The position numbers and the translations under genes are program-made. Below are positions 52,901 through 62,330 of a stretch of DNA of 64,000 bases, in pieces (position 1 is the stretch's first letter; every line of letters starts with the position of its first letter). This stretch comes from Atlantibacter hermannii (GTDB lineage Bacteria; Pseudomonadota; Gammaproteobacteria; Enterobacterales; Enterobacteriaceae): positions 1-64,000 of the forward strand of contig NZ_JAAATR010000084.1 of the NCBI RefSeq assembly GCF_009907385.1, written 5' to 3'. The notes under the pieces are model-generated. The model had not been told where the DNA came from. It searched no databases and worked only from the letters and a program-made list of their open reading frames with translations.

Positions 52901-54427
52901 GCGCTGGGTCGAAGCATCGCGCAACAAATCGCGCGCCACGTCCCAGGCGTCATCACGCGCCACCGGGCCGTTAATAGCGCAGACCAGCTGGAACGCCTGT
53001 TCAAACTGGCTGTGCGCCGCCTGGGCGACGCTCATTTTTTGCTCAAGGTTGAGCAGGCGACCGGTGGCTTCTTCCTCTTTGGCCTGGAATGTTTCCAGCC
53101 ACTCTTCGGCAGATTCCGGCGAAAGATCCGGCAAATGGCACAACTCGCGGGCGCGTTCCAGCGCCGTCAGCGCCTGCTGATACTGAATTGCGCGGGTCTG
53201 CTGAACGTCCAGCGCCTGTTGGTAGTCCGCCAGCTGGTTTTTCAGCTCGTCCACTTCCAGCTCGGCGGCTTCGGCGCGGGCTTCGTTTTCTTCCTGCTGT
53301 TCCGCCGCTTCGGCCACGACTTCGTTTTGCTCTTCCAGCCGCACCTGCAATTCTTCTAAATCGGCATCATAGCGCTCAATTTTTTCCTGCTGGCGCAGCG
53401 CGGTTTGCACCAGGTTCAGATGATCGCTGGCTGCCTGATAATCGGTCTCCAGATCCCCTTCCGCCCCGGCATGCTCGGCAAGCTCCCGCGCCATGTCCAC
53501 GTGCTTGTACTGTTCGGCAGCCAGCTGCTGGCGGCTGGTGAACAGATCGCGACGGTATTCAATGGCTTTGTCGAGGTGAATACGCCGCTCGTTGGCATGG
53601 CGCATATAGTCCGCCGCCACATAGTCGGTGGCCTCGGAAATCAGGTGTTTGAACAGATCGCGGTCCGACTGGGTGACGCGAATCGCTTCCAGCGTCATGC
53701 GGTTTTCACGAAGCGCCGCTTCCATATCCTGGAACGCTTTACGCACGCCGCTGTTTTCCGGCAGCAGGTAATCACGCAGGGAGCGGGTGATAGCGCTGGA
53801 AATCCCGCCGTACAGCGAGGCTTCAATCAGGCGGTAATACTTGCTGCGATCGGAGGCGGAGCGCAGACGGCGCGCCACAATCCCCAGATCGAACATCAGG
53901 GAGTGGTAATCGGTAATCGAGTTAAAAGCTTTAAACTGCACCCCTTCGATTTGCTCAATTTTGTCTTTGAGTTCCTGAAGGGTTAATACGCGCGCCTGGC
54001 GCTCGTTCAGGGTTTCGGTCAGCAGCTGGGTCGGCTGGACAGACGTCGGCAGCCCCTGGATCGCAAAAGGTTTGATATCCACTTTGCGATCGCGACCGGC
54101 GATCTGCTGTAAACGCACCCCGACCACCACGCGCTGATGGCGCGAGTTCACCACGTCCAGCACTGAATAGCAGACGCCTGCTTTCAGTTTGCCGTGCAGG
54201 CCTTTATCGCGCGAGCCGCTGGTGGCCCCCGCTTCGGTGGTGTTACGGAAATGCAGCAGCGTCAAATCCGGGATCAAAGCCGTGACGAAGGCCGCCATGG
54301 TGGTGGATTTGCCTGCCCCGTTCCCCCCGGACAGCGTGGTGACCAGTTCATCCAGATCGAAAGTCCGGGCAAAAAAGCCGTTCCAGTTAACCAGCGTTAG
54401 CGAGCGAAATTTACCGCGTTCAATCAT
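49979..54427 (-). CDS. mukB: MukB, SMC-like condensin ATPase
   Basis: 1482-residue chromosome-organising protein (E. coli 1486). The N-terminal head has Walker A GGNGAGKS at residues 34-41; long coiled coils run on both sides of a hinge in the middle (around residues 650-780, [29 protein letters not shown]); the C-terminal head carries the signature [17 protein letters not shown] and Walker [14 protein letters not shown]. With MukE and MukF it compacts DNA and recruits topoisomerase IV. The start [10 protein letters not shown] overlaps the mukE end by 8 bases. Confidence 0.97.
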   Translation of the reverse strand: MIERGKFRSLTLVNWNGFFARTFDLDELVTTLSGGNGAGKSTTMAAFVTALIPDLTLLHFRNTTEAGATSGSRDKGLHGKLKAGVCYSVLDVVNSRHQRVVVGVRLQQIAGRDRKVDIKPFAIQGLPTSVQPTQLLTETLNERQARVLTLQELKDKIEQIEGVQFKAFNSITDYHSLMFDLGIVARRLRSASDRSKYYRLIEASLYGGISSAITRSLRDYLLPENSGVRKAFQDMEAALRENRMTLEAIRVTQSDRDLFKHLISEATDYVAADYMRHANERRIHLDKAIEYRRDLFTSRQQLAAEQYKHVDMARELAEHAGAEGDLETDYQAASDHLNLVQTALRQQEKIERYDADLEELQVRLEEQNEVVAEAAEQQEENEARAEAAELEVDELKNQLADYQQALDVQQTRAIQYQQALTALERARELCHLPDLSPESAEEWLETFQAKEEEATGRLLNLEQKMSVAQAAHSQFEQAFQLVCAINGPVARDDAWDVARDLLRDASTQRHLAAQVTPLRSRLTELEQRLREQQDAERLLSDFCKRQGKRYSAEQLEALHQELEARIAALSDTVAQAGEQRMTLRQELEQLQSRIKTLTQRAPVWLAAQNSLNQIIEQCGESFESSQQVTEYLQQLLEREREAVVERDEVGARKRTVDEEIERLSQPGGAEDARLNALAERFGGVLLSEIYDDVSLEDAPYFSALYGPSRHAIVVPDLSLVREQLEGLEDTPEDLYLIEGDPQSFDDSVFSTEELEKAVVVKIADRQWRYSRFPTLPLFGRAARESRIESMHQERETLSERFATLSFDVQKTQRLHQAFSRFIGSHLAVAFDSDPEAEIRQLNTRRNELERALSTHENDNQQQRAQFDQAKEGVAQLNRLLPRLALLEDETLSDRVDEIRERLDEAQEAAHFINQFGNLLAKLEPMASVLQSDPEQYDQLKEDYAYAQQQQRDARQQAFALTEVVSRRAHFGYSDSADMLSGNSDLNEKLRRRLEQAELERTRAREALRTHAAQVSQYHQVLASLKSSYDTKKELLNDLNKELKDIGVRADAGAEERARQRRDELHTQLSNNRSRRSQLEKQLTFCEAEMDNLTRKLRRLERDYHEMREQVVSAKAGWCAVMRMVKDNGVERRLHRRELAYLSADELRSMSDKALGALRLAVADNEHLRDVLRGSEDPKRPERKIQFFVAVYQHLRERIRQDIIRTDDPVEAIEQMEIELGRLTEELTSREQKLAISSRSVANIIRKTIQREQNRIRMLNQGLQSVSFGQVNSVRLNVNVRETHAMLLDVLSEQHERHQDLFNSNRLTFSEALAKLYQRLNPQIDMGQRTPQTIGEELLDYRNYLEMEVEVNRGSDGWLRAESGALSTGEAIGTGMSILVMVVQSWEDEARRLRGKDISPCRLLFLDEAARLDARSIATLFELCDRLEMQLIIAAPENISPEKGTTYKLVRKVVQNHEHVHVVGLRGFAAAQTEALPGTADAS

Positions 54428-55130
54428 TGTCTTCCTCCGCATTATCCGATTGCGCGTCTTCAGGCTCATCATTGAGTTGCAGGTGGTTTTCTACCGGCAT
54501 CGCTTCGCCGTCGCGGATCATGCGCAGCTGTGCTTCGCGGGCGTCATCGCCGGCGCGCACATCGGCACCGAAGCGGAATACCGACTCCGTGATGCGGAAT
54601 TTGCTGCTGTCATGCCCCATAAACCACACCATACCCAGGCGGCGCAGGCGGTTTAACGAGGAACGCACTTTTTCCTGAAGTTTCTGTTTATCAAGATCCG
54701 AACCGGTGGAACGGTTGTTGACCAGTTTGAGCAGTTTGCTTTCGTCCGCCAGCGTCAGCAGTTCGTCATACAGTTCCTGCTGGGTAAAAATGCCTTCGTT
54801 CGCCAGGCGCTCCGGGCTGAGATACAAGTAGCAGAGGATTTTGCCTACCATCATGTCCAGCTCAGACAACACCGAACGCGGGATCAGCGTGGTTGAGCGC
54901 GGGCGCAGGTAGAAAAAGCCTTCCGGCGCGCGGATCAATTCCACGTTATAGCGGGTGTAAAACTCTTCCAGCTCGGGCTGGAAATCCATCAAAAAGGCGT
55001 GGTTATCCAGTTCATCAAGCCCGATGTGGCGTCCTGAGCGCAACTGGCTATCCAGCGCGGGGAATAGCGGATTCGCCAGCGCCTGGGCCAGTTTAACCGG
55101 CATAAATTTTTCAATATTTGTCAATGACAT
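54420..55130 (-). CDS. mukE: MukE, condensin accessory subunit
   Basis: 236-residue winged-helix protein that bridges MukF and the MukB heads. [38 protein letters not shown] and the [31 protein letters not shown] segment are essentially the E. coli sequence; the acidic tail is variable. The ATG at 55130 overlaps mukF by 20 bases; a second ATG nine codons later is possible. The frame runs open far upstream inside mukF, but without MukE similarity. Confidence 0.94.
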   Translation of the reverse strand: MSLTNIEKFMPVKLAQALANPLFPALDSQLRSGRHIGLDELDNHAFLMDFQPELEEFYTRYNVELIRAPEGFFYLRPRSTTLIPRSVLSELDMMVGKILCYLYLSPERLANEGIFTQQELYDELLTLADESKLLKLVNNRSTGSDLDKQKLQEKVRSSLNRLRRLGMVWFMGHDSSKFRITESVFRFGADVRAGDDAREAQLRMIRDGEAMPVENHLQLNDEPEDAQSDNAEEDND

Positions 55131-56433
55131 GTGCCTGTACCTTGGCTCCGTAATCATTAATGGGCTGCCATTTTGCCGGCAACCCAGAGAAATCTGCTTC
55201 AGCGATACCGAGGCGCACGGCCTGGTCAACCACGATCCGCGCCACGTCGAAATGCCGGGCACGCGGATATTGCGCGAGATACTCACGCATCACCAGCCCC
55301 AGGTCTAGTGGTTGTTGTCTGTTTTTGAAGCCCGCCAGCTGGCCTTCGATCAATGCCGCCAGCTGTTCGCGGATCTCGTTAAACTCTTCATATTCCAGAT
55401 CCGCCGGGAGCTCGCCGGTCACCTCTTCATCACGCAACGTCATTTCTTCGTCGCGCATATCCAGCAGGCGATCGGCGTTGGCATAGGTTAAAGCCCAGGG
55501 CGCGTCAAAATAGCTCTGCACCGACTGGCGCAGGCGCTGGGCAAAGACGCGGTTTTTATCCATATCGATCGCGGTACGGATGAATTTATGCACATGGCGG
55601 TCATAGCCGATCCACAGGTCAATGGCCTGCTGGCCCCAGCTGATAATGCGGTCCAGCTTGCTTTGCAGGTCGATCACCAGCCGGTCAATAAAGTGCAGAT
55701 CGTGTTTATCGAGGATCGCGTCCTGGATCAGCAGTAAATTGGCCTGTAGCTTATCGCCCGCCGCTTCGAGGGTATCCTGCAGTTCACGCAACGTACCCGA
55801 CGTCTCTGACAGCAAAAGTTCACAGCTTGAGATGGCTGCGCGCCAGTCTTTATTCAGCAGTTGCGCGATATCGTCTTTTACCAGTTGCTGTTGTTCGTCC
55901 ATGATGCGCTGGGTCAGATCGATGCTGTCGAAAATCTCCGCCACCGAATATTTCAGCGGCGCATAGACGTTGCGATGCCAGTGGAATTCGTCCCCGCCTT
56001 CGCTGGCGGCATCGGCGGCGCGTTTCAGTTCGCCCGCCACGATGGAAAGCTGCATCGAGAGGCGCAGCGTGGAAAATTCCCGCTGGCGGATGTAATAGTC
56101 GGTAATGCCAATGCCCAACGGCGTTAAACGATAGATGGCGTTGCCTTCATTGATCTCGCTGGTAAAGCGGTTGAGCAGGCGCTGGCGCACCATATCGTTG
56201 ATGGCGTTGTTGGCGCGCTGGGTTACCGTTTCGTGGGTCTGCTCAAACGCCTCGCTGACGTGGCGGAACGCATCCACCAGTTCGCCCTCGCTCATTTCAC
56301 CGTCCATGCGCTCGCCGTTGAGCGTGGCGATGGCCAGCAAAAAAGCCAGCCTGTCTACCGGAAGCTGGATGGAAAAATCATTTTTCCTGGCCCAGGCAAC
56401 CAGTTCGGGGACTGTCTGGGAAAAATCACTCAT
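55111..56433 (-). CDS. mukF: MukF, kleisin of the MukBEF condensin
   Basis: 440-residue kleisin, the E. coli length. An N-terminal winged-helix dimerisation domain ([20 protein letters not shown]...) leads to a helical middle region binding MukB necks and a C-terminal winged helix binding the MukB head ([25 protein letters not shown] end region). It follows cmoM after a three-base gap and overlaps mukE, so cmoM-mukF-mukE-mukB is one operon. Confidence 0.96.
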   Translation of the reverse strand: MSDFSQTVPELVAWARKNDFSIQLPVDRLAFLLAIATLNGERMDGEMSEGELVDAFRHVSEAFEQTHETVTQRANNAINDMVRQRLLNRFTSEINEGNAIYRLTPLGIGITDYYIRQREFSTLRLSMQLSIVAGELKRAADAASEGGDEFHWHRNVYAPLKYSVAEIFDSIDLTQRIMDEQQQLVKDDIAQLLNKDWRAAISSCELLLSETSGTLRELQDTLEAAGDKLQANLLLIQDAILDKHDLHFIDRLVIDLQSKLDRIISWGQQAIDLWIGYDRHVHKFIRTAIDMDKNRVFAQRLRQSVQSYFDAPWALTYANADRLLDMRDEEMTLRDEEVTGELPADLEYEEFNEIREQLAALIEGQLAGFKNRQQPLDLGLVMREYLAQYPRARHFDVARIVVDQAVRLGIAEADFSGLPAKWQPINDYGAKVQAHVIDKY

Positions 56434-56436
56434 AGT

Positions 56437-57216
56437 TTATCCTTGGTTCTCCGGCTTGCGTGCGGTGACATGTATATAACGCCCCAGACTGATATACGGC
56501 TCCTGCCGGCAATAGCGTGTTTCCAGTTCTAACAGCACGTCGAATTCATCGCGCTGGCGATGCTTTTCGCGCAAATAATCATGAAAGACCCGCACGCCGG
56601 TTTTACCTGTAATGGTCCAGCCGATTTGTTCAAGCCAGCGATAGACATCGTCAGGGTTGCGCGGATGATCCGGCGACAGGGTGCGTTTTTTGCGCTTCGG
56701 CATGCCTTGCTGCACATAAGCGAAATTTCCGGCCACCATATTATGCATCAGCAATCCGTTTGCATTGTAAAACATCAGGGAAAGCGCCCCGCCGGGAGCC
56801 AACACTTCCCATAATGCTTTCAGCACGGCCTGCGGATCGCTGACCCATTCCAGCACCGCGTGAAACAATATCAGATCAACCGGGCTTTCTAAATGTTGCC
56901 CTACGTCCTGGGCGGCGCAGTGGATAAAGCGCATCGCGTCGCTAACCGCGTTTTGCTGGCTTGCCAGTTGCGCCCGCGCCAGCATTTCTGATGAGAGATC
57001 GCAGAGCGTAACCTGATGCCCGCGCTGCGCCATGCGGATGGCGGTTTGTCCCTCTCCGCCGCCGGCATCCAGTACCCGCAATGGCCGCTGCGGTAACGCA
57101 TCAAGCAGTTGATCGAGATCCTGCCAGAGAATAGCCTGCCGCAGCTGGCCTTTTGTTGTCCCGTAAATGTTGCGCGCAAACTTTTCGGCAATATCATCAA
57201 AATTGCGATCCCGCAT
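56437..57216 (-). CDS. cmoM: CmoM, tRNA cmo5U carboxymethyl-uridine methyltransferase
   Basis: 259-residue SAM methyltransferase that makes the methyl ester mcmo5U34 in certain tRNAs; older name smtA. SAM motif I is VLDAGGGEGQTAIRMAQRGH, with FIHCAAQDVG and LILFHAVLEWVSDP further on. The start MRDRNFDDIAEKFARNIYG matches E. coli; 26 upstream in-frame codons are not conserved. First gene of the muk operon and divergent from elyC. Confidence 0.95.
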   Translation of the reverse strand: MRDRNFDDIAEKFARNIYGTTKGQLRQAILWQDLDQLLDALPQRPLRVLDAGGGEGQTAIRMAQRGHQVTLCDLSSEMLARAQLASQQNAVSDAMRFIHCAAQDVGQHLESPVDLILFHAVLEWVSDPQAVLKALWEVLAPGGALSLMFYNANGLLMHNMVAGNFAYVQQGMPKRKKRTLSPDHPRNPDDVYRWLEQIGWTITGKTGVRVFHDYLREKHRQRDEFDVLLELETRYCRQEPYISLGRYIHVTARKPENQG

Positions 57217-57349
57217 GGGTACAACTCCACCTTGTAAAGAAAGCATCTGGGCAAAGGCGCTATTTTGGCATAGCCGTAGGGATAAGGAACCCATCAGGTG
57301 TAAGATCCGCGCTTTGCGCCCGTTATATGGTTAAAAAGGACCCGGTTTT

Positions 57350-58129
57350 ATGCTCTTTTTCCTGAAAAAGTTTATCGGCGGTCTGTTACTGCCCCTGCCG
57401 TTCCTGCTGATCGTCATCGGTGTAGCGATTTTGCTGCTGTGGTTTACCTGCTGGCAGAGGACGGCGAAAACGCTGTTGACTGCAGGCTGGCTTGCCCTGC
57501 TGCTGCTCAGCCTGCAACCGGTCGCCGATGGCCTGTTAAAACCCATTGAAGATCGCTACCCAACCTGGCAAGGCGAGCCGAAGGCGCAATATATCGTGAT
57601 TTTAGGCGGCGGGTATACCTGGAACCCGCAATGGGCCCCCAGCTCGAATCTGATTAATAACAGCCTGCCGAGAGTGACGGAAGGCATTCGCCTGTGGCAG
57701 GCCAATCCGGGGGCAAAACTGATCTTTACCGGTGCCAGAGCCATCGGCAACCCGGTCAGCACCGCTGAAGCGGGGGCTCGGGTGGCAGAAAGTTTAGGTG
57801 TGCCGCGCGACGCCATCGTCACGCTGGATACGCCGAAAGATACCGAAGAAGAAGCCGCGGCAGTGGCGAAAATGACTGGCGATACGCCGTTTTTACTGGT
57901 GACGTCCGCCTCGCATCTGCCCCGGGCGATGATCTTTTTCCAGCGTCAGGGGCTAAAGCCGATCCCGGCGCCTGCCAACCAAATCGCGATAACCTCCCCG
58001 CTTAACCCCTGGGAGAGAGCAATTCCCTCTCCGCTCTGGTTAATGCACAGCGATCGGGCCAGTTATGAGACCCTTGGGCGGGTCTGGCAGTGGCTGAAAG
58101 GCGTATCAGGCGATCCAGGGGATCAGTGA
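57350..58129 (+). CDS. elyC: ElyC, inner-membrane envelope-biogenesis factor
   Basis: 259-residue protein with two N-terminal membrane helices (about 10-33 and 38-58) and a periplasmic DUF218 domain starting at AQYIVILGGGYTW. It affects peptidoglycan precursor and enterobacterial common antigen balance in E. coli; the reaction is unknown. Further DUF218 hallmarks are LPRVTEGIRLWQANPGAKLIFTG, TPKDTEEEAAAVAK and LLVTSASHLPRAM. The 3' end overlaps convergent ycbJ by 24 bases. Confidence 0.93.
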   Translation: MLFFLKKFIGGLLLPLPFLLIVIGVAILLLWFTCWQRTAKTLLTAGWLALLLLSLQPVADGLLKPIEDRYPTWQGEPKAQYIVILGGGYTWNPQWAPSSNLINNSLPRVTEGIRLWQANPGAKLIFTGARAIGNPVSTAEAGARVAESLGVPRDAIVTLDTPKDTEEEAAAVAKMTGDTPFLLVTSASHLPRAMIFFQRQGLKPIPAPANQIAITSPLNPWERAIPSPLWLMHSDRASYETLGRVWQWLKGVSGDPGDQ

Positions 58130-58999
58130 TTTAGACGCCAGGTCGAAATTAATGCGGTTCATGCGCCCGGTTTGCAGCAGCTGGGCCACTTCGTCCCACA
58201 ATACATACAGCCAGCGCCGCGACAGGAAAGCTTCTGCGACCGGCGCGCGTTGTAAATAGTGCCACAGCAGGCTCTCCGCCTGGCCGGTATCGCACAGGCG
58301 GAACAGTTCATACTCGCGCGGCGCCCAGAGCGTTAAGCCGGGGTTAACCATCGCCAGCAGCTGATCGCTACGGGAATCTTTTAACATGCTGCGCAAGGTG
58401 AAATTGCCGTGGATCAGGACGCAATTATCGTTGAATCCGTAAAACAGCGAGTCGAGGCATTCCCGGGTGCGAAACAGAATTCGCTTATCCTGCATGGTTA
58501 AGCCGCAACGCGGATACTGATTCAGGGTGTTCCAGAGCACTTCAACGCGCTGGCGATACCAGGAGGGCCAGATATTTTCCTGCGTGCTGTCGACATTGCC
58601 CACGCAGCCCCGGCTGTCGACCCGGTGCCATGCCAGCAGGGATTCAACAATCTGGTCTTTCAGCTGCTCCCAGCGCTCGGGCGTGCGGGCGGGGGCTTCC
58701 ACCGATACGCCGCGCAACCGCTCCATCAGCACCACATCAGGGCCCGGATTCTCTTCATGGGTCATTACGCCATACACCACCGGCATCCGCGCGGTGCCTG
58801 AACGGGCCAGCATGGAGATTTTCCAGGCGAGCTGACCGGCAAGCCCTGGCGATGTGAAGCTGCGGGCCAGCAGCGGCATCGGGTTGCCGTGGCTGTCATA
58901 GAGCGCCCATAAGGCGGTATCGGGCTTCTCGCTGACGCATTCAACCCGGCTTAATTTTTCACCCAACAGATGGCTGAGTTCTGCACGCAGTTGCTCCAT
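58106..58999 (-). CDS. ycbJ: YcbJ, phosphotransferase-fold protein lacking the catalytic aspartate
   Basis: 297-residue protein of the aminoglycoside-phosphotransferase-like fold, matching E. coli YcbJ over its length. The N-lobe contains PMPLLARSFTSPGLAGQLAWK. Where active enzymes have HGDxxxxN, this protein reads HGNFTLRSML, and the metal-binding Asp of the next motif appears as MVNPGLTLWAPREYELFRL. It therefore may be a pseudokinase; this is inference from motif reading. No substrate is known. It overlaps elyC at its 3' end. Confidence 0.9.
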   Translation of the reverse strand: MEQLRAELSHLLGEKLSRVECVSEKPDTALWALYDSHGNPMPLLARSFTSPGLAGQLAWKISMLARSGTARMPVVYGVMTHEENPGPDVVLMERLRGVSVEAPARTPERWEQLKDQIVESLLAWHRVDSRGCVGNVDSTQENIWPSWYRQRVEVLWNTLNQYPRCGLTMQDKRILFRTRECLDSLFYGFNDNCVLIHGNFTLRSMLKDSRSDQLLAMVNPGLTLWAPREYELFRLCDTGQAESLLWHYLQRAPVAEAFLSRRWLYVLWDEVAQLLQTGRMNRINFDLASKSLIPWIA

Positions 59000-59091
59000 T
59001 CGCTTTTACCCTTAATAACCATACTGCTTTTATAATGGGCGTCCTTTTCGCAGATGTCATCAGACGAGATCAATAAGCTGCCAGAAAGAAA

Positions 59092-59112
59092 AAACCGGCC
59101 AGTGGCCGGTTT
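59092..59112 (-). terminator. Terminator of kdsB
   Basis: AAACCGGCC/GGCCGGTTT with a three-base loop, then TTTTTTCTTTC on the minus strand; 14 bases after the kdsB stop. Confidence 0.92.
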
Positions 59113-59126
59113 GCAAAATTGTCGGT

Positions 59127-59873
59127 TTAGCGCATTTCCGCCCGAACGCGTTCGAGATCGGAGGGCGTATCGACGCCGGTGCCGGGCACCTCACGCGCCA
59201 CCGCGACGTGAATTTTTTCACCGTGCCACAGCACGCGCAACTGCTCCAGTCTTTCAATATGTTCCAGTTCACTCGGCGCCCAGGTCACGTAGCGGCGAAT
59301 AAAACCGGCACGATAGCCATAAATGCCGATATGGCGCAGGAAGTGACCGGCGATTTCATCCCGTGACTGGGCGAAGCGGTCGCGATCCCAGGGTATGGTG
59401 GCGCGGGAAAAATAGAGCGCGTAACCTTTTTTATCCATTACCACCTTAACCGCGTTAGGATTGAACGCCTCTTCTGCGCTATGGACAGGCACCGCGAGGG
59501 TCGCCATCCCGGCATCGCATTTCTCCAGGTTTTCCGCGACCTGACGGATAATCGCGGGTGGGATCATCGGCTCATCGCCCTGCACGTTGACAATAATGGT
59601 GTCATCGGCAAAACCCATCTTCTCGACAACTTCTGCCAGACGTTCAGTACCGGACTCATGATCGACGCGCGTCATGCAAACTTCGCCGCCTACGGCGCGT
59701 ACGGCATCGGCAACGTCGACCGCATCGGTAGCAACGATTACCCGGTCAGCGCCGGATTCCCGGGCGCGTTCGAGCACGTGCACAATCATCGGCTTGCCAT
59801 TGATGTCCACCAACGGTTTACCCGGCAGACGCGTTGAGGCATAGCGGGCGGGAATAATGGTCACAAAGCTCAT
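59127..59873 (-). CDS. kdsB: KdsB, CMP-Kdo synthetase
   Basis: 248-residue cytidylyltransferase that activates Kdo for lipopolysaccharide core synthesis. The nucleotide loop [19 protein letters not shown] is at residues 3-21, with [12 protein letters not shown] and the metal/sugar site segments following. Its start overlaps the stop of ycaR by four bases (ATGA). It is the last gene of the msbA-lpxK-ycaQ-ycaR-kdsB series and ends in a strong terminator. Confidence 0.96.
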   Translation of the reverse strand: MSFVTIIPARYASTRLPGKPLVDINGKPMIVHVLERARESGADRVIVATDAVDVADAVRAVGGEVCMTRVDHESGTERLAEVVEKMGFADDTIIVNVQGDEPMIPPAIIRQVAENLEKCDAGMATLAVPVHSAEEAFNPNAVKVVMDKKGYALYFSRATIPWDRDRFAQSRDEIAGHFLRHIGIYGYRAGFIRRYVTWAPSELEHIERLEQLRVLWHGEKIHVAVAREVPGTGVDTPSDLERVRAEMR

Positions 59874-60052
59874 GAATAACTCTCTTCCGGATCCAGGGTG
59901 CGGGCTTCGGTTTCCAGCAAAACGGGAATGCCCTCTTTAAACGGGAAGGCCATATTGTCCACTTTACAGATAAGCTCCTGCTTATCCTGGCTGTAATACA
60001 ACTTGCCGTTGCAAACCGGGCAAGCAATGATTTCAAGCAAACGATGATCCAT
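59870..60052 (-). CDS. ycaR: YcaR, small Trm112-like protein
   Basis: 60-residue protein of the UPF0434/Trm112-like family. [20 protein letters not shown] holds the single CxxC, with a third cysteine in ELICKV, so the zinc site of true Trm112 is incomplete. The C-terminal [17 protein letters not shown] is conserved. AGGAGG precedes the ATG; the 27 codons upstream in frame are not conserved. Function is unknown; in E. coli it lies in the same place between ycaQ and kdsB. Confidence 0.93.
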   Translation of the reverse strand: MDHRLLEIIACPVCNGKLYYSQDKQELICKVDNMAFPFKEGIPVLLETEARTLDPEESYS

Positions 60053-60099
60053 GTTTCCTCCTGACGGATGTAATGCCCAAAGAATACCACAGCCCGGGT

Positions 60100-61323
60100 T
60101 CAGGGCTGCTGGATTTCCCAGGCGCTGCCCCATGCTGCCTGTAACGGTGCAGGCTGGCTGGCAAGGGTAACGCGTGTTGCGCCCTGCCAGAGGGCAAACT
60201 CAGTAATAGCCTGCCGTAAACCGGCCACGAGTGAAGCCGTAACGGCCGCATCGGGTTCCAGATACAGCGCATTAATCGCCAACTCGCCGGTTTTACGATG
60301 CATTTTGGCATCCATTCGTCCAACAAGCTGGCCGCAGTGAAGTAACGGCAAGGTAAAATAGCCATACTGACGCTTTTGCGCCGGGGTATAGCATTCAAGC
60401 CGATAGGTAAAATTAAACAGCTGTTCGGCGCGGCGACGGTCCCACACTATGGGATCAAAAGGCGAAAGCACGGCGTTGTGCGTGGCGCGCGGGTTCTTGC
60501 CGCTTTCCAGTAACGGCAGCAAATCCTCATGCAGCCACATTTGCCCCAGCGATTCAACCTCAACGCTTACTACCCGTCCTTCGGCCTGCCAGCGCGCAGT
60601 GTGCTCGGTCAGCGGGACTTTTTTCAGACGGTAATAATCGGCCAGCCAGGCGCTTTTAAAAATCCCCAGGCTGCGGGCGCTATTTTCCAGCATTCTGGCC
60701 CGGGCCAGTTCCTGCGGCAAAAGATGTTTATCATCATCCCAGTGCGACATCACGCGGGTAGTGAGATCGTAGACGCGCTGGAAATTCCTGCGTTCGATCA
60801 CCATCACTTTTCCGGCACTGAACAGGCCTTCAAGGTGGCGTTTGTCAGGTTTCCAGTCCCACCAGCCGCGCTGTCCCGGCCGTGGATGCTCAAAATCGGC
60901 CGAGCGTACCGGGCCATTTTGTTTGATCCAGTTAAGCAGTTCAGTGATGTCCGCGGCATGTTCCGCCATCCACTCTGCGCGGTATTTCCAGCCCATATTT
61001 TCCGGCTGGAGCATCTGGTGGCGTACCAGTTCAAAGTCGCTGCGCGGGAGAAAACAGGCCTCATGCGCCCAGTACTCCATGAGTTCGCCTCGCGCCAGCG
61101 CATCGTCTAGCCAGTGCATCGGGTAGGATCCCAGACGGCTAAACAGTACCAGATACGGACTGCGCGCCACCACGTTAATGGTGTCGATTTGCAAAAGGGA
61201 CATTCGGGTGATGGCGGCGAGGATATCTTCAGGACGAGCGCGGCGGCGCGGTTTGCGCAGCAGCCCCTGGGCGGCAAGATGAAGATTACGCGCGGTTTGT
61301 AACGAGAGTTTGGGTTCAGCCAT
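60100..61323 (-). CDS. ycaQ: YcaQ, DNA glycosylase for interstrand crosslinks
   Basis: 407-residue HTH_42/AlkX-family glycosylase able to remove alkylated bases and unhook crosslinks in E. coli. Its tandem winged-helix core includes [41 protein letters not shown] and [23 protein letters not shown]. The QXD motif that defines the active site appears as LLQIDTIN near the N-terminus. The C-terminal part after ~340 differs more from E. coli. The start [16 protein letters not shown] is chosen by homology; the frame continues upstream into lpxK. Confidence 0.93.
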   Translation of the reverse strand: MAEPKLSLQTARNLHLAAQGLLRKPRRRARPEDILAAITRMSLLQIDTINVVARSPYLVLFSRLGSYPMHWLDDALARGELMEYWAHEACFLPRSDFELVRHQMLQPENMGWKYRAEWMAEHAADITELLNWIKQNGPVRSADFEHPRPGQRGWWDWKPDKRHLEGLFSAGKVMVIERRNFQRVYDLTTRVMSHWDDDKHLLPQELARARMLENSARSLGIFKSAWLADYYRLKKVPLTEHTARWQAEGRVVSVEVESLGQMWLHEDLLPLLESGKNPRATHNAVLSPFDPIVWDRRRAEQLFNFTYRLECYTPAQKRQYGYFTLPLLHCGQLVGRMDAKMHRKTGELAINALYLEPDAAVTASLVAGLRQAITEFALWQGATRVTLASQPAPLQAAWGSAWEIQQP

Positions 61324-61352
61324 GGTGCATCCTTGTTCTGCCCGGGTGGGGT

Positions 61353-62330
61353 TTAGCGCACCAGGGAGAGGATATCCAGCAAGAGTTTTTCCGCCGCCGG
61401 AGATCCCAGCTGCGCCTCGACCGGTAAATACCACCAGTTCTGCTGGGCGAACGGACGGCATTTAACCGCATCCTTTTCAGTCATCATTAATGTCTGATCG
61501 GGACGAGCAAAAGCGGCAACCTGGGCGTGGGTCAGCGCCTGATGATCCGCCAGGCTCAGCGTCTTCACGGGCGTCACACCCAAACTTTCCAGCGTGGCGA
61601 AAAAGCGCGGCGGATGACCGATTCCCGCCATCGCCACCACCTCCCTGAATGACGCGGCATCGCGTTTTTCACCGGTAAGCAAATTAACGGCCTGCGACGG
61701 CACCAGTTGCATGGCGATTTCACCCGATTTCGGCGTACCGCCGTTTGTGATAACCGCATCCACTTCACGCAGCCGACTTGCGCGTTCACGCATCGGGCCC
61801 GCCGGTAACCACCAGCCATTGCCAAAGCGCCGTACGCCATCCACCACCACAATCTCCCTGTCACGCGCCAGCGCATAATGCTGAAGCCCGTCGTCGGTGA
61901 TGATAATTTGCGGCGGCTGTTGCTCGAGCAGAGCCTGGATCGCTTCGCTGCGCATCGGCGAAACTGCCACGGCGGCGCCGGTACGCTGATAGATGAGTAC
62001 CGGTTCATCCCCGGCCTGCTCGCTGGAGGTTTGGGCATCAAGCACCAGCGGATAGCGTTGCGCTTTTCCGCCGTAGCCGCGAGACACCACGCCAACCCTT
62101 ATACCGCGCTGCTGCAACTGTTTCACCAGCCAGACCACCACCGGCGTTTTACCGTTGCCGCCTGCAGTGAGATTCCCCACCACCACCACCGGCACTGGCG
62201 CGCGCCAGGCTTTACGCCAGCCTAACCGGTAGCTTAGCCGAATAAGAGTGCTCACCAGGCCATAAAGCGCGGCGAGCGGTAACAGCAGCAGCCACAGGCG
62301 AGATTGCCCTGACCAGATTTTTTCAATCAT
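61353..62330 (-). CDS. lpxK: LpxK, tetraacyldisaccharide 4'-kinase
   Basis: 325-residue membrane-associated kinase that phosphorylates the 4' position of lipid A precursor. An N-terminal hydrophobic helix ([19 protein letters not shown], 12-30) precedes the Walker A TAGGNGKT at residues 55-62 within [32 protein letters not shown] carries the catalytic/Walker-B-like aspartates. Its ATG overlaps the msbA stop by four bases, coupling lipid A kinase to the flippase. Confidence 0.96.
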   Translation of the reverse strand: MIEKIWSGQSRLWLLLLPLAALYGLVSTLIRLSYRLGWRKAWRAPVPVVVVGNLTAGGNGKTPVVVWLVKQLQQRGIRVGVVSRGYGGKAQRYPLVLDAQTSSEQAGDEPVLIYQRTGAAVAVSPMRSEAIQALLEQQPPQIIITDDGLQHYALARDREIVVVDGVRRFGNGWWLPAGPMRERASRLREVDAVITNGGTPKSGEIAMQLVPSQAVNLLTGEKRDAASFREVVAMAGIGHPPRFFATLESLGVTPVKTLSLADHQALTHAQVAAFARPDQTLMMTEKDAVKCRPFAQQNWWYLPVEAQLGSPAAEKLLLDILSLVR

